Source: Halanaerobiales bacterium (GTDB taxonomy: Bacteria; Bacillota_F; Halanaerobiia; Halanaerobiales; DTU029). Taken from it: a DNA stretch of 6,492 nt. A model generated the notes under the pieces. The model was not told the origin of the DNA. It did no database searches and saw only the letters and a program-made list of their open reading frames with translations. Shown piece by piece: positions 1 through 6,492 of this stretch (its first letter is position 1; each line of letters opens with the position of its first letter). The translations under genes and the position numbers were made by a program. The stretch covers positions 1-6,492 of the forward strand of contig JADQBV010000038.1 in NCBI GenBank assembly GCA_016278415.1, given 5' to 3'.

Positions 1-2
1 GA

Positions 3-806
3 CTTGAACGTGTAGCACGGGAAAATTTGAAAAATACAATACGTCTTTTATGGCATAATGTGGCTGAAGATATTAAACTATATCGTTTTTCATCACAATT
101 AATACCACTAGCTAACCATCCTATAGGCCAAATATGGGATTTTACTAAAACATTAAATGACGAACTTAGCAAAATAGGTAGTATCGCTAAAAAAAATAAA
201 ATTAAAGTAAGCACACACCCAGGACAATATACAGTCGTAAACACAAATAAACAAAAAATATTTGAAAACTCCATAAGAGACCTAAAATATCATGATAAAA
301 TGCTATCAGCAATGGGCTTTGATAATAATGCCGTTATGGTCACTCATGTAGGTGGAGTTTACGGAAATAAAGACAAATCACTACAGCGATTTGTGGATAA
401 TTTTCAACAACTACCTTCAGGTGTACAAAATAGATTAGTAGTTGAAAATGATGATACATCATATTCTGTTAGTGATGTACTGGAATTATGCCAGAAAATT
501 AAACGTCCAATGGTACTAGATGTCCATCACCACAAATGCTACAATCAAGGAGAAAATTTAAAAGAATATCTAGAAGATATATTCTCAACCTGGGATCAAC
601 TTAACCGTCCTCCCAAAATACACTTCTCCAGTCCGAAGAGTACAAAGGATCAATTGAGTCATGCCAAATATATTAATAGCAAAGATTTTTTAGATTTTCT
701 TAGTATCGCCAAAGGACACAACTTTGATGTAATGATTGAAGCTAAAAAACAAGATGCAGCCTTATTTAAACTAAGAGAAGAGCTTAAAGCATATCCTTCC
801 GTTTAA
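3..806 (+). CDS. uvsE: UV DNA damage endonuclease UvsE/UVDE (5' end missing)
   Basis: UVDE nicks DNA immediately 5' of UV photoproducts and some other lesions, starting an excision repair route independent of UvrABC. The frame is open from base 3 and reads LERVARENLKNTIRLLWHN before any good start. The TTG at 27 has no ribosome binding site, so the gene begins upstream and I treat it as N-terminally truncated. Counting from that TTG, the TIM-barrel metal site is complete: H31 (ANHP), H64 (THPGQ), H107 (THVGG), E140 (VENDD), D165 and H168 (DVHHH), H199 (KIHF), H212 (SHAKY) and E238 (IEAK). The spacing agrees with the ligands I recall for the Thermus thermophilus enzyme. K197, two residues before H199, corresponds to the modified active-site lysine of that enzyme. 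The family is usually about 300 residues, so perhaps 30-60 are missing. The 3' end overlaps corA tail to tail, with no terminator visible. Confidence 0.93.
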   Translation, partial: LERVARENLKNTIRLLWHNVAEDIKLYRFSSQLIPLANHPIGQIWDFTKTLNDELSKIGSIAKKNKIKVSTHPGQYTVVNTNKQKIFENSIRDLKYHDKMLSAMGFDNNAVMVTHVGGVYGNKDKSLQRFVDNFQQLPSGVQNRLVVENDDTSYSVSDVLELCQKIKRPMVLDVHHHKCYNQGENLKEYLEDIFSTWDQLNRPPKIHFSSPKSTKDQLSHAKYINSKDFLDFLSIAKGHNFDVMIEAKKQDAALFKLREELKAYPSV

Positions 807-1848
807 AAAATATTAACATAATCACTGCTATTACAGCCATCAAGAGAAGCACAGCTGGATACCCCCATAACCATTCCAATTCAGGCATATATTCAAAATT
901 CATCCCATATATACCAGCAATCATTGTCAAGGGCATAAAAATAGTAGCAATAATGGTTAATATCTTCATTACTTCATTCATTTTATTACTATTTAATGAT
1001 AGATATACATCCAACAAATTATTCATAGTTTCACGATATGAGTCTATTTGTTCAAGAATCCTTATAACATGATCATATATATCCCTGAAATAAAAAATTG
1101 CACCTTCAGAAAGTTGTTTGCTTTCATTTTTTATGATTGTATTGATTTCACCCCTTAAGGGCAATGTGCTACGGTGAAGAGTCAACAATTGTGATTTTAT
1201 ACGATGAATTTCTTCCAATTCTTCCTGTTTAACTGCAGATAAAATTTCTTCTTCTAAGAGATTAATTTCTTCATCAATGGACTCAAGTATTACAAAATAA
1301 TTATCAACAATTGCATCCATTAGGCCATATAGTAAATAATCTGAATCCATCTTTCTAATTTTCCCTTTTCCTAGACGAATACGCTCCCTGACATAATCAA
1401 AGACATCCCCTTCCTCCTCTTGAAATGAGATTAAATAGTCATTTCCACTAACAATACTAACCTGTTCTACATCTATTTCTTGATCACCTTTTTCATAACG
1501 CAACATTTTCAAAACTGTAAACAAACAATCACCATATGTTTCCATCTTAGTTCTTTGATCAGTATTCATAATATCTTCCATAATCAATGGATGTATATCT
1601 AATATTTCATTAATATCAGACATTACATCAGCATTATGTACCCCAACAATATCATACCACTTTATAAAACCATCATCTTCTAAATTTATCTTATCAAGGG
1701 ATATATCCTTATCCTCATTAAAGTTATCCTGATTATATTTTATAGTAGAAAGTGATACTGCAGCATCTGTCTGTTCACCAATATGAAGAAGGGTACCAGG
1801 CGGTTGACCTTTTTTTCTTTTATAACCATCTTTTAGAAATGTCTTCAC
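784..1848 (-). CDS. corA: Magnesium/cobalt transporter CorA (Thermotoga-type)
   Basis: Inner-membrane pentameric channel for Mg2+/Co2+ uptake, 354 residues. The N-terminal cytosolic domain spans about residues 1-250 and includes PPGTL at 17-20, HPLIMEDI at 86-93 and DVEQVSIV at 126-133. A long helix, about 250-290, leads to TM1 at about 293-313. The signature GMN follows at 315-317 in YGMNFEYMPELEW, and TM2 lies at about 329-348 with a basic tail (KRKD). Length and motifs match T. maritima CorA (351 residues) almost block for block. The start is GTG at 1848, preceded by an AAGGGGAG ribosome site about six bases upstream. It begins 13 bases after the stop of the MBL-fold gene, and the ribosome site lies right after that stop, so the two are probably one operon. 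No terminator is visible beyond the stop, and the last codons lie antisense to uvsE. Family assignment is firm; preference for Mg2+ or Co2+ cannot be read from sequence. Confidence 0.96.
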   Translation of the reverse strand: MKTFLKDGYKRKKGQPPGTLLHIGEQTDAAVSLSTIKYNQDNFNEDKDISLDKINLEDDGFIKWYDIVGVHNADVMSDINEILDIHPLIMEDIMNTDQRTKMETYGDCLFTVLKMLRYEKGDQEIDVEQVSIVSGNDYLISFQEEEGDVFDYVRERIRLGKGKIRKMDSDYLLYGLMDAIVDNYFVILESIDEEINLLEEEILSAVKQEELEEIHRIKSQLLTLHRSTLPLRGEINTIIKNESKQLSEGAIFYFRDIYDHVIRILEQIDSYRETMNNLLDVYLSLNSNKMNEVMKILTIIATIFMPLTMIAGIYGMNFEYMPELEWLWGYPAVLLLMAVIAVIMLIFFKRKDML

Positions 1849-1861
1849 TATTATCTCCCCT

Positions 1862-2761
1862 TTACATCAGTTTCCAAGTTATAATATTATCTTTTAATCC
1901 TGTCTTAACTATAGACCTATTTGTTAATGATGATATATAGGCCATCACAGTGGTATTCAATAAATAATATTGCTGTGGTCCAGATATACTAATCTTATAT
2001 TTGTTAAAGAGATCTTTCAACATTTCTTCAGTTGTTTTCTCTGTATCCAGTATAGACATAATATCCCTTTCTATCTGTTTAATCTTAGCAATATTCAAAT
2101 CAACTATTGTTTGAATATCTTCAGTTGCCTGACCGTGTGAAGGAATATATATCTGATAATTACTTTTCTTAAGTAATTTAAGTGTTTCTAAAGATTTATC
2201 AAGGTCAATAAGGAAGGGTAACTTATATTTTTCCAAAACATGCTCTGAAAAAAAGGAATCACCACAGAATAAAACATTATCTATCTCAACTCCAATTTGA
2301 TCTATTGAATGACCTGCTACGGGGATAATTTTTATATCTAAACCATTAAGTCTAATACTATCTCCCCCTTTAACCACTCTTGTTACTTTAGAGGGAGTAG
2401 CCTGCAAAAACTTATTTTCTAATTTTTTAATAGGCTTTGAACCAGAGAAGAAACATAAGGGTTCTAAGCAAGGATTCTCAATAAAGACCTTTTCTATAGG
2501 GGAACTTAATATTTCAAGACCATAATTCTGTTGTAGATAATTATTACCACCACAATGGTCAGCATGTGAATGCGTATTAATAATAGCAGATGGACTTAAA
2601 CCCTGATCTTTAAGAATTTTACAGATTGTCTTAGCAGCCCTATCTTCAAGACCACTATCGATTAATACAGTTTCTGTACCATTTTTTATAACTCCAACAT
2701 TATTAAATCCTGATATTATAGCAATATTATTATTTAAACTTTTATACTCTATTTTAAACAC
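1862..2761 (-). CDS. Metallo-beta-lactamase-fold hydrolase with C-terminal extension
   Basis: An MBL-fold protein of the glyoxalase II/COG0491 type. In the longest frame (TTG at 2812) the motifs are HSHADH at 81-86, H168 in AGHS, D185 in FCGDS and H226 in PSHG, a complete binuclear metal site. Residues about 235-316 form an alpha-helical extension (MLKDLFNKYKI, then a short beta-like tail) that could be the winged-helix domain found in LACTB2-like members. I prefer GTG at 2761, giving 299 residues that begin MFKIEYKSL. Similarity to the family starts there, and the TTG lies inside a palindrome without a ribosome site. The GTG itself has only a weak site, and GAGGTG overlaps it. The substrate is unknown: thioester or phosphoester hydrolysis are both possible, and nothing points to beta-lactam activity. 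It is first in an apparent operon with corA, 13 bases apart, which does not reveal its role. Confidence 0.88.
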   Translation of the reverse strand: MFKIEYKSLNNNIAIISGFNNVGVIKNGTETVLIDSGLEDRAAKTICKILKDQGLSPSAIINTHSHADHCGGNNYLQQNYGLEILSSPIEKVFIENPCLEPLCFFSGSKPIKKLENKFLQATPSKVTRVVKGGDSIRLNGLDIKIIPVAGHSIDQIGVEIDNVLFCGDSFFSEHVLEKYKLPFLIDLDKSLETLKLLKKSNYQIYIPSHGQATEDIQTIVDLNIAKIKQIERDIMSILDTEKTTEEMLKDLFNKYKISISGPQQYYLLNTTVMAYISSLTNRSIVKTGLKDNIITWKLM

Positions 2762-2791
2762 CTCATCTTTAAAAATTAATGCTAAGATTAG

Positions 2792-2821
2792 ATAATATGA
2801 TTGATAGATCAATCATATTAT
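2792..2821. promoter_or_regulatory. Long palindrome, likely TetR/FadR-type operator
   Basis: Perfect inverted repeat: 14-bp arms at 2792-2805 and 2808-2821 around the 2-bp centre AG. The core has the layout TGA-N-TGA-N4-TCA-N-TCA, the geometry known for FadR-like TetR-family operators in Bacillus. An extra GCTAA/TTAGC pair (2781-2785 and 2822-2826) flanks it, offset by six bases on the left. It lies about 30 bp upstream of the GTG start of the MBL gene and overlaps the candidate -10 box. That it is an operator is inferred; no regulator gene is in the window. Confidence 0.6.
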
Positions 2822-2844
2822 TTAGCATATTTCACAATAATCAA
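2815..2844 (-). promoter_or_regulatory. Candidate promoter of MBL-corA unit
   Basis: On the minus strand, TTGATT (2844-2839) is followed after 18 bases by TAATAT (2820-2815). The -35 matches 4 of 6 consensus bases and the -10 is weaker. The surrounding sequence is so AT-rich that other -10 boxes are possible. The main support is position: it lies between the pyrP terminator and the MBL gene, and its -10 falls in the palindrome at 2792-2821. Confidence 0.3.
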
Positions 2845-2978
2845 TTTATGTAACTTTATATTTATATTTAAACACAATAATTTATAAAATAAACCTAAAA
2901 TATTATTCGTTAAAAATCCTAATATTCCTGCATCTCTTATTATCAGAAAATAATATTTGTTATTTTATATTTTGCTAA

Positions 2979-3018
2979 ATATCAAAAACCCTCGATACAA
3001 GCTGAGGGTTTTTGATAT
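2979..3018 (-). terminator. Intrinsic terminator after pyrP
   Basis: A 15-bp perfect stem (2979-2993 with 3004-3018) and a 10-base loop. The stem has a CCCTC/GAGGG core followed on the minus strand by TTTTTGATAT, where the U run is part of the stem. It lies 37 bases beyond the permease stop codon. The symmetric A and T runs mean it could also work on the plus strand, but no plus-strand gene reads into it. It has no PyrR-binding motif nearby, so it is a plain end-of-operon terminator. Confidence 0.88.
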
Positions 3019-3054
3019 ATATATTAATAACAATACTATATATTTTTATAAAAA

Positions 3055-4347
3055 TTATATGTTAACATTTTTGGGTAAAATTAGGTTTAGTATTACTCCT
3101 ATAATTGCACCAAGACCCATTCCATTAAAACTAAACTGCCAAAAGCTTATTTCAATACCACTTAATGCCAAAATAAGTATCACAGAGATTATTACAAGAT
3201 TTCTATTATTATTTAAATCTACATTATTTTCCCGAAGTGTTCTTAAACCAATAGATGCTATTAATCCAAATAAGAGTATAGAAATGCCTCCAATAACAGG
3301 TGTAGGTACAGTTTGAATTAGTGCACCAAATTTACCAATAAAACTAAAGCAGAATACTATTATTGCTGTCATTAAAATTATAAATGGATTGTGTACCTTT
3401 GTTAAAGCTAGTACCCCAGTGTTTTCCCCATATGTTGTATTTGGAGGTCCACCGAATAATCCAGCTATAATTGTTGCAATACCATCACCCATTAATGTCC
3501 TGTGTAAACCAGGCTTTTTGATAAAATCATTTTTTGTTGTTCTCCCGATCGCCTCAATATCTCCAAGGTGTTCCACCATTGTAGCAATCGCTAAGGGAGC
3601 TATCAAAGTAATTGCTTGAAGATTACCACTAAATTGTGGAAAAGAGAAACTAGGTATTGCAAACCATGCCGCCTGCTGAATAGGAGTAAAATCTACTAGT
3701 CCCTGAGTCATAGCAAATAAGTAGCCACCAATAATTCCCATCAAAATTGGAATGATTTTAAAAATACCCTTTGCAAACATATATACACCTATTACTATAC
3801 CTAATGTAATAAGCGCTGTCAATATGTGTTGAGTTTGTCTAACAAATAAAACTGCTTCTGTCATATTTTTGGCAACATTAGGCGAAACATCAACATAACT
3901 CTTGATTGCACTAGCCAAACCTAGACCAATAGTCATAATTACTGGTCCAATAACAACAGGAGGTAATAATCTTCTAAAGAAACCTGTACCAATCACCTTA
4001 ATTAAAATGGACATTAATACATATATTAAGCCAACAACAACTACTCCAGCCATAGCTCCTGATACATTTCCCTTACTTACTAATAATGCCAGTGGGGCTA
4101 TAAAAACAAAAGAAGAACCAAGATAAGCTGGTACTTTACCTTTAGTGATTAGATGAAATATAATAGTACCCAGTCCGGATGTAAATAAAGCCACAGCTGG
4201 ACTCAATCCAGTAATTAAAGGTACCAAGATAGTAGCACCAAACATAGCGAACATATGTTGAAGGGCTAATACGCCTACTTCATAACCAGGAACTTTATTC
4301 TTCTTAATGTCATTATAATTAACTTTTGTCTGTTTAAAGAAATTCAT
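3055..4347 (-). CDS. pyrP: Uracil permease (NCS2 family, UraA/PyrP)
   Basis: Membrane symporter of the nucleobase-cation NCS2 family, importing uracil for salvage to UMP. It has 430 residues, the usual length, and is hydrophobic throughout, consistent with 14 membrane segments. Visible family blocks are GYEVGVLALQHMFAMFGATI at 21-40, PAYLGSSFVFIAPL at 73-86, EHLGDI at 259-264, and GGPPNTTYGENTGVLALT at 299-316. E259 and E308 correspond to the uracil-binding glutamates of E. coli UraA. The last two blocks, with this operon position, favour uracil over xanthine or uric acid as substrate. The ATG at 4347 has AGGAGG ten bases upstream. The gene follows pyrR after a 236-bp leader holding a PyrR attenuator, so its expression should fall when pyrimidine nucleotides are abundant. 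It ends at a strong terminator and is not followed by pyrB. Confidence 0.96.
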   Translation of the reverse strand: MNFFKQTKVNYNDIKKNKVPGYEVGVLALQHMFAMFGATILVPLITGLSPAVALFTSGLGTIIFHLITKGKVPAYLGSSFVFIAPLALLVSKGNVSGAMAGVVVVGLIYVLMSILIKVIGTGFFRRLLPPVVIGPVIMTIGLGLASAIKSYVDVSPNVAKNMTEAVLFVRQTQHILTALITLGIVIGVYMFAKGIFKIIPILMGIIGGYLFAMTQGLVDFTPIQQAAWFAIPSFSFPQFSGNLQAITLIAPLAIATMVEHLGDIEAIGRTTKNDFIKKPGLHRTLMGDGIATIIAGLFGGPPNTTYGENTGVLALTKVHNPFIILMTAIIVFCFSFIGKFGALIQTVPTPVIGGISILLFGLIASIGLRTLRENNVDLNNNRNLVIISVILILALSGIEISFWQFSFNGMGLGAIIGVILNLILPKNVNI

Positions 4348-4397
4348 ATTATTAATTCCTCCTAAATTTTGTTAGTTTATTAATATTTAACTGCAAC

Positions 4398-4435
4398 AAA
4401 AAACCTTCTAGCCGGAATTGTTAATGGCAGAAGGT
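4398..4435 (-). terminator. Attenuator terminator of the pyrP leader
   Basis: Minus-strand hairpin with ACCTTCT-GCC (4435-4426) against GGC-T-AGAAGGT (4413-4403), a 10-bp stem with one bulged U and a 12-base loop. It is followed by a U run (4402-4398). It stands about 50 bases before the pyrP start and would end transcription before the gene. Its 5' strand can pair instead with the PyrR-loop 3' strand upstream, the expected antiterminator switch. Confidence 0.88.
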
Positions 4436-4455
4436 ACTTTTCAAAGTAATTTTCC

Positions 4456-4490
4456 ACCCTTACCAGCCTCACCGGACTAATTTCAAGGGT
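4456..4490 (-). promoter_or_regulatory. PyrR-binding loop of the pyrP leader
   Basis: The minus-strand RNA folds as ACCCUU (4490-4485) with AAGGGU (4461-4456), a one-sided purine bulge GAA, an upper helix AUUAG/CUGGU, an unpaired U, and a CC/GG-closed terminal loop. This is the layout known for PyrR sites: lower stem, purine-rich bulge, upper stem, loop with the conserved UCCNGNGAGG. Alternative pairing of GGC (4468-4466) and AAGGGU with GCC and ACCUU of the terminator would form an antiterminator. PyrR with UMP/UTP is expected to hold this loop closed and so allow termination. Confidence 0.9.
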
Positions 4491-4515
4491 ATTTATTAGA
4501 TTTTCAATTAACCGC

Positions 4516-4521
4516 ATTATA
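4516..4521 (-). promoter_or_regulatory. Candidate -10 box ahead of the pyrP leader
   Basis: A perfect TATAAT on the minus strand that would start transcription about 15-20 bases before the PyrR loop. No convincing -35 box lies 16-18 bases upstream, and the stretch is nearly all A and T. An internal promoter is possible but weakly supported; readthrough from pyrR may suffice. Confidence 0.25.
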
Positions 4522-4549
4522 ATTCTTTATAAAGCAGAGATAATATTTA

Positions 4550-4568
4550 TTATAATTAGTAATTATAA
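4550..4568. repeat. Short AT-only palindrome after pyrR
   Basis: Perfect inverted repeat with 9-bp arms and a single central base, just past the pyrR stop codon. It contains no G or C in the arms and no adjacent T run, so it is a poor terminator. It may simply be chance symmetry in AT-rich sequence. Confidence 0.35.
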
Positions 4569-4583
4569 ACTCATTTTTTTCAA

Positions 4584-5256
<673 letters not shown>

Positions 5257-5260
5257 CATT

Positions 5261-5284
5261 TATTTGATATAACTATATCAAATA
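5261..5284. promoter_or_regulatory. Palindrome over the pyrR -10 box, possible operator
   Basis: Perfect inverted repeat with 11-bp arms (5261-5271 and 5274-5284) around a 2-bp centre. It covers the whole -10 hexamer and the expected start of transcription, so only part would be in the RNA. This favours a DNA-level site. It differs in sequence from the palindrome at 2792-2821. Role inferred from position only. Confidence 0.4.
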
Positions 5285-5301
5285 TTAGTGTATTATGTCA
5301 A
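5272..5301 (-). promoter_or_regulatory. pyrR promoter
   Basis: On the minus strand, a perfect TTGACA (5301-5296), an 18-base spacer, and TATAGT (5277-5272; 5 of 6) preceded by TGA, an extended -10. Transcription would start near 5265, a few bases before the PyrR leader. The -35 box contains the TGA stop codon of rluD. This is the strongest vegetative promoter in the window. Confidence 0.75.
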
Positions 5302-6221
5302 GTTTTTTCTACAAGAATCCCTAATATTTTTACAAAGTCTTCTGGTAGTTCTGCTTTCAACTCTAACCATTTATTTGTCCTAGGGTGATTAAATCCTAGT
5401 TTGTATGCATGTAATAATTGTCTATCTACATTAAAGTTCTTTTTGGGTTTTTTTCTCCCATATTTATCATCACCCATTACCGGGTAGCCCATATAAGAAA
5501 GATGGACGCGAATCTGATGAGTTCTACCTGTTTCAAGCTTAACCTCTAGATATGTATGTGATTTAAAACGCTCTAATACAGTAAAGTGGGAAACGGCTTT
5601 TTTGCTGTTATCCTTAACAACTGCCATCCTTTTCCTTTCAACAGGGTCTCTACCTATAGGTGCATCAATAGTGCCTTTATCATGTGGTACAATGCCTTTA
5701 ACAATAGTACGGTATATTTTCATAGTTTCTCTTTTTTTAAATTGTTTAACTAGTTCTCGATGGCTTTGATCATTTTTAGCAACCACAAGGGCACCAGATG
5801 TATCTTTATCTAATCTATGAACAATACCAGGTCTTTTTACTCCATTAATACCCGAGAGATCATCACTATATGCCAAAAGACCGTTAACCAGTGTATTATC
5901 CCAATTTCCAGGTACAGGGTGTACAATCAGACCTGGCGCTTTATTAATAACAATAATATCATCATCTTCATAAATAATATTCAGTTCCATTTCCGTGGCT
6001 TCAATTTCCGGTTTTTTAGGTTTAGGAATTATTAATTTGACTTCATCATCTAATTTCAACTTGTAGCTACTCTTTTCAGTATCACCATTAACAGTAACCA
6101 TTTTATCATCAATCAATTGTTGAATATATGATCTTGATATATTGTCATTTTGCATTGATAAAAATTTATCTATCCTAAGGGCTTTATCTGCTTCAGAAAC
6201 ACGATAAATTTTCTCAGGCAT
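5298..6221 (-). CDS. rluD: 23S rRNA pseudouridine synthase, RluD/RluA family
   Basis: Converts specific uridines in large-subunit rRNA helices to pseudouridine; equivalent to YlyB next to pyrR in Bacillus. From the ATG at 6221 it has 307 residues, the family norm. The N-terminal S4 RNA-binding domain is at about residues 10-65 (RIDKFLSMQNDNISRSYIQQ). The catalytic domain has INKAPGLIVHPVPG, then PGIVHRLDKDTSG with catalytic Asp at 138, GRTHQIRVHL, and DDKYG. The ATG has GAGGGTGA upstream, a good ribosome site. The GTG at 6230 adds three residues but lies within that site, so it is less likely. The start overlaps the lspA stop, implying translational coupling. The exact target uridine cannot be read from sequence; RluD-like is more likely than RluA- or RluC-specific because of the operon position. 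Confidence 0.94.
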   Translation of the reverse strand: MPEKIYRVSEADKALRIDKFLSMQNDNISRSYIQQLIDDKMVTVNGDTEKSSYKLKLDDEVKLIIPKPKKPEIEATEMELNIIYEDDDIIVINKAPGLIVHPVPGNWDNTLVNGLLAYSDDLSGINGVKRPGIVHRLDKDTSGALVVAKNDQSHRELVKQFKKRETMKIYRTIVKGIVPHDKGTIDAPIGRDPVERKRMAVVKDNSKKAVSHFTVLERFKSHTYLEVKLETGRTHQIRVHLSYMGYPVMGDDKYGRKKPKKNFNVDRQLLHAYKLGFNHPRTNKWLELKAELPEDFVKILGILVEKT

Positions 6222-6492
6222 CTCTATCACCCTCAGATTGTATATCTTCCTCTAATTGCCAAAGATATATTATTAAAATACCTACACCTACTACAACGGC
6301 AGAATCTGCCAGATTAAACACCGGCCATATACGAAAATCAAGGTAATCAATGACATAACTATATCTTATACGGTCAATGAGATTTCCTATAGCACCTCCA
6401 ATTATTAAAGCCATTGCTATATCTAAAAATCTATCATTAGCTGTTTTATATCTATATATTAAAAGTATAGAAATAATTATTATACTTACGAT
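6214..6492 (-). CDS. lspA: Lipoprotein signal peptidase LspA (N-terminus beyond window)
   Basis: Signal peptidase II, the membrane aspartyl protease that removes signal peptides from diacylglyceryl-modified prolipoproteins. The frame is open to the window edge, so 92 C-terminal residues are present of a usual total of about 150-165. The ATG at 6414 is internal: it falls just before a conserved block and after a hydrophobic in-frame stretch. Both catalytic motifs are present: GGAIGNLIDR, with the first Asp in NLID, and VFNLADSAVVVG, with the second Asp in LAD. The last membrane segment (VVVGVGILIIYLW) and an acidic tail (EEDIQSEGDRD) follow. The stop codon lies 8 bp inside the rluD reading frame. 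Operon order lspA-rluD-pyrR-pyrP is classical for Firmicutes. Confidence 0.95.
   Translation of the reverse strand: MVSIIIISILLIYRYKTANDRFLDIAMALIIGGAIGNLIDRIRYSYVIDYLDFRIWPVFNLADSAVVVGVGILIIYLWQLEEDIQSEGDRDA

Noticed and set aside
1752..1940. Plus-strand open frame of 62 codons
   Set aside because: Antisense to corA and the MBL gene, spans their junction, no family motif and no ribosome site; a shadow frame.
2801..2812. FNR-type box (TTGAT...ATCAA)
   Set aside because: The half-sites are separated by only 2 bases, not the 4 that FNR/CRP-family sites require.
2940..2970. Short AAAATAA/TTATTTT hairpin in the MBL upstream gap
   Set aside because: Seven AT pairs in very AT-rich sequence, with no GC core or nearby functional context; expected by chance.
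2957..3316. Plus-strand open frame of 119 codons
   Set aside because: Crosses the pyrP terminator and lies antisense to pyrP; composition reflects the reversed membrane-protein codons, with no recognisable domain.
3389..4126. Plus-strand open frames of 76 and 74 codons
   Set aside because: Antisense to well-conserved pyrP motifs; shadows.
4440..4490. T-box riboswitch, suggested by AAGGGTGG in the pyrP leader
   Set aside because: The T-box core after GGGUGG, ACCGCG, is absent, and the PyrR loop with its own terminator explains the whole leader.
4348..4583. Purine or other metabolite riboswitch ahead of the permease
   Set aside because: No purine riboswitch three-way junction core is visible; the conserved PyrR motif fits fully.
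5817..6035. Plus-strand open frame of 72 codons
   Set aside because: Antisense to the rluD catalytic domain; low-complexity Asn/Phe/Ile translation.

Overview
The window is AT-rich DNA, by eye roughly one third G+C, with Firmicute-type ribosome binding sites and intrinsic terminators. The gene order lspA-rluD-pyrR-pyrP is well known from Bacillus and many Clostridia. The magnesium/cobalt transporter closely resembles the long CorA type of Thermotoga maritima. Together these suggest a low-GC anaerobic Firmicute, for example a clostridial or Halanaerobiales lineage. The exact taxon cannot be fixed from the sequence, and everything recognised looks like ordinary chromosome.

Left end, bases 1-806, plus strand: a 5'-truncated UvsE/UVDE UV-damage endonuclease whose metal-binding core is complete. 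It meets the minus-strand genes tail to tail and overlaps the corA 3' end by 23 bp. All other genes lie on the minus strand and are described here in transcription order. At the right end, lspA (lipoprotein signal peptidase, N-terminus beyond the window) overlaps rluD (23S rRNA pseudouridine synthase). A strong promoter whose -35 box contains the rluD stop codon then drives pyrR. It is followed by a PyrR-dependent attenuator, pyrR itself, a second PyrR attenuator, and the uracil permease gene pyrP/uraA. A strong intrinsic terminator closes this unit. After an AT-rich gap with a conspicuous 14-bp-arm palindrome comes a two-gene unit: a metallo-beta-lactamase-fold hydrolase, then corA.

The best-supported regulation is the pyr module. 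Two leader RNAs each contain a PyrR-binding loop and a terminator, with a possible antiterminator pairing that would exclude both, so uracil uptake and PyrR should be shut down together when UMP/UTP is plentiful. The unit ends after the permease and does not continue into pyrB and the biosynthetic genes. Two further palindromes with 2-nt centres, one over the pyrR -10 box and one over a candidate promoter of the MBL-corA unit, look like protein operators and are the least explained elements. I found no mobile element, CRISPR array, RNA gene or clearly novel multi-gene system.
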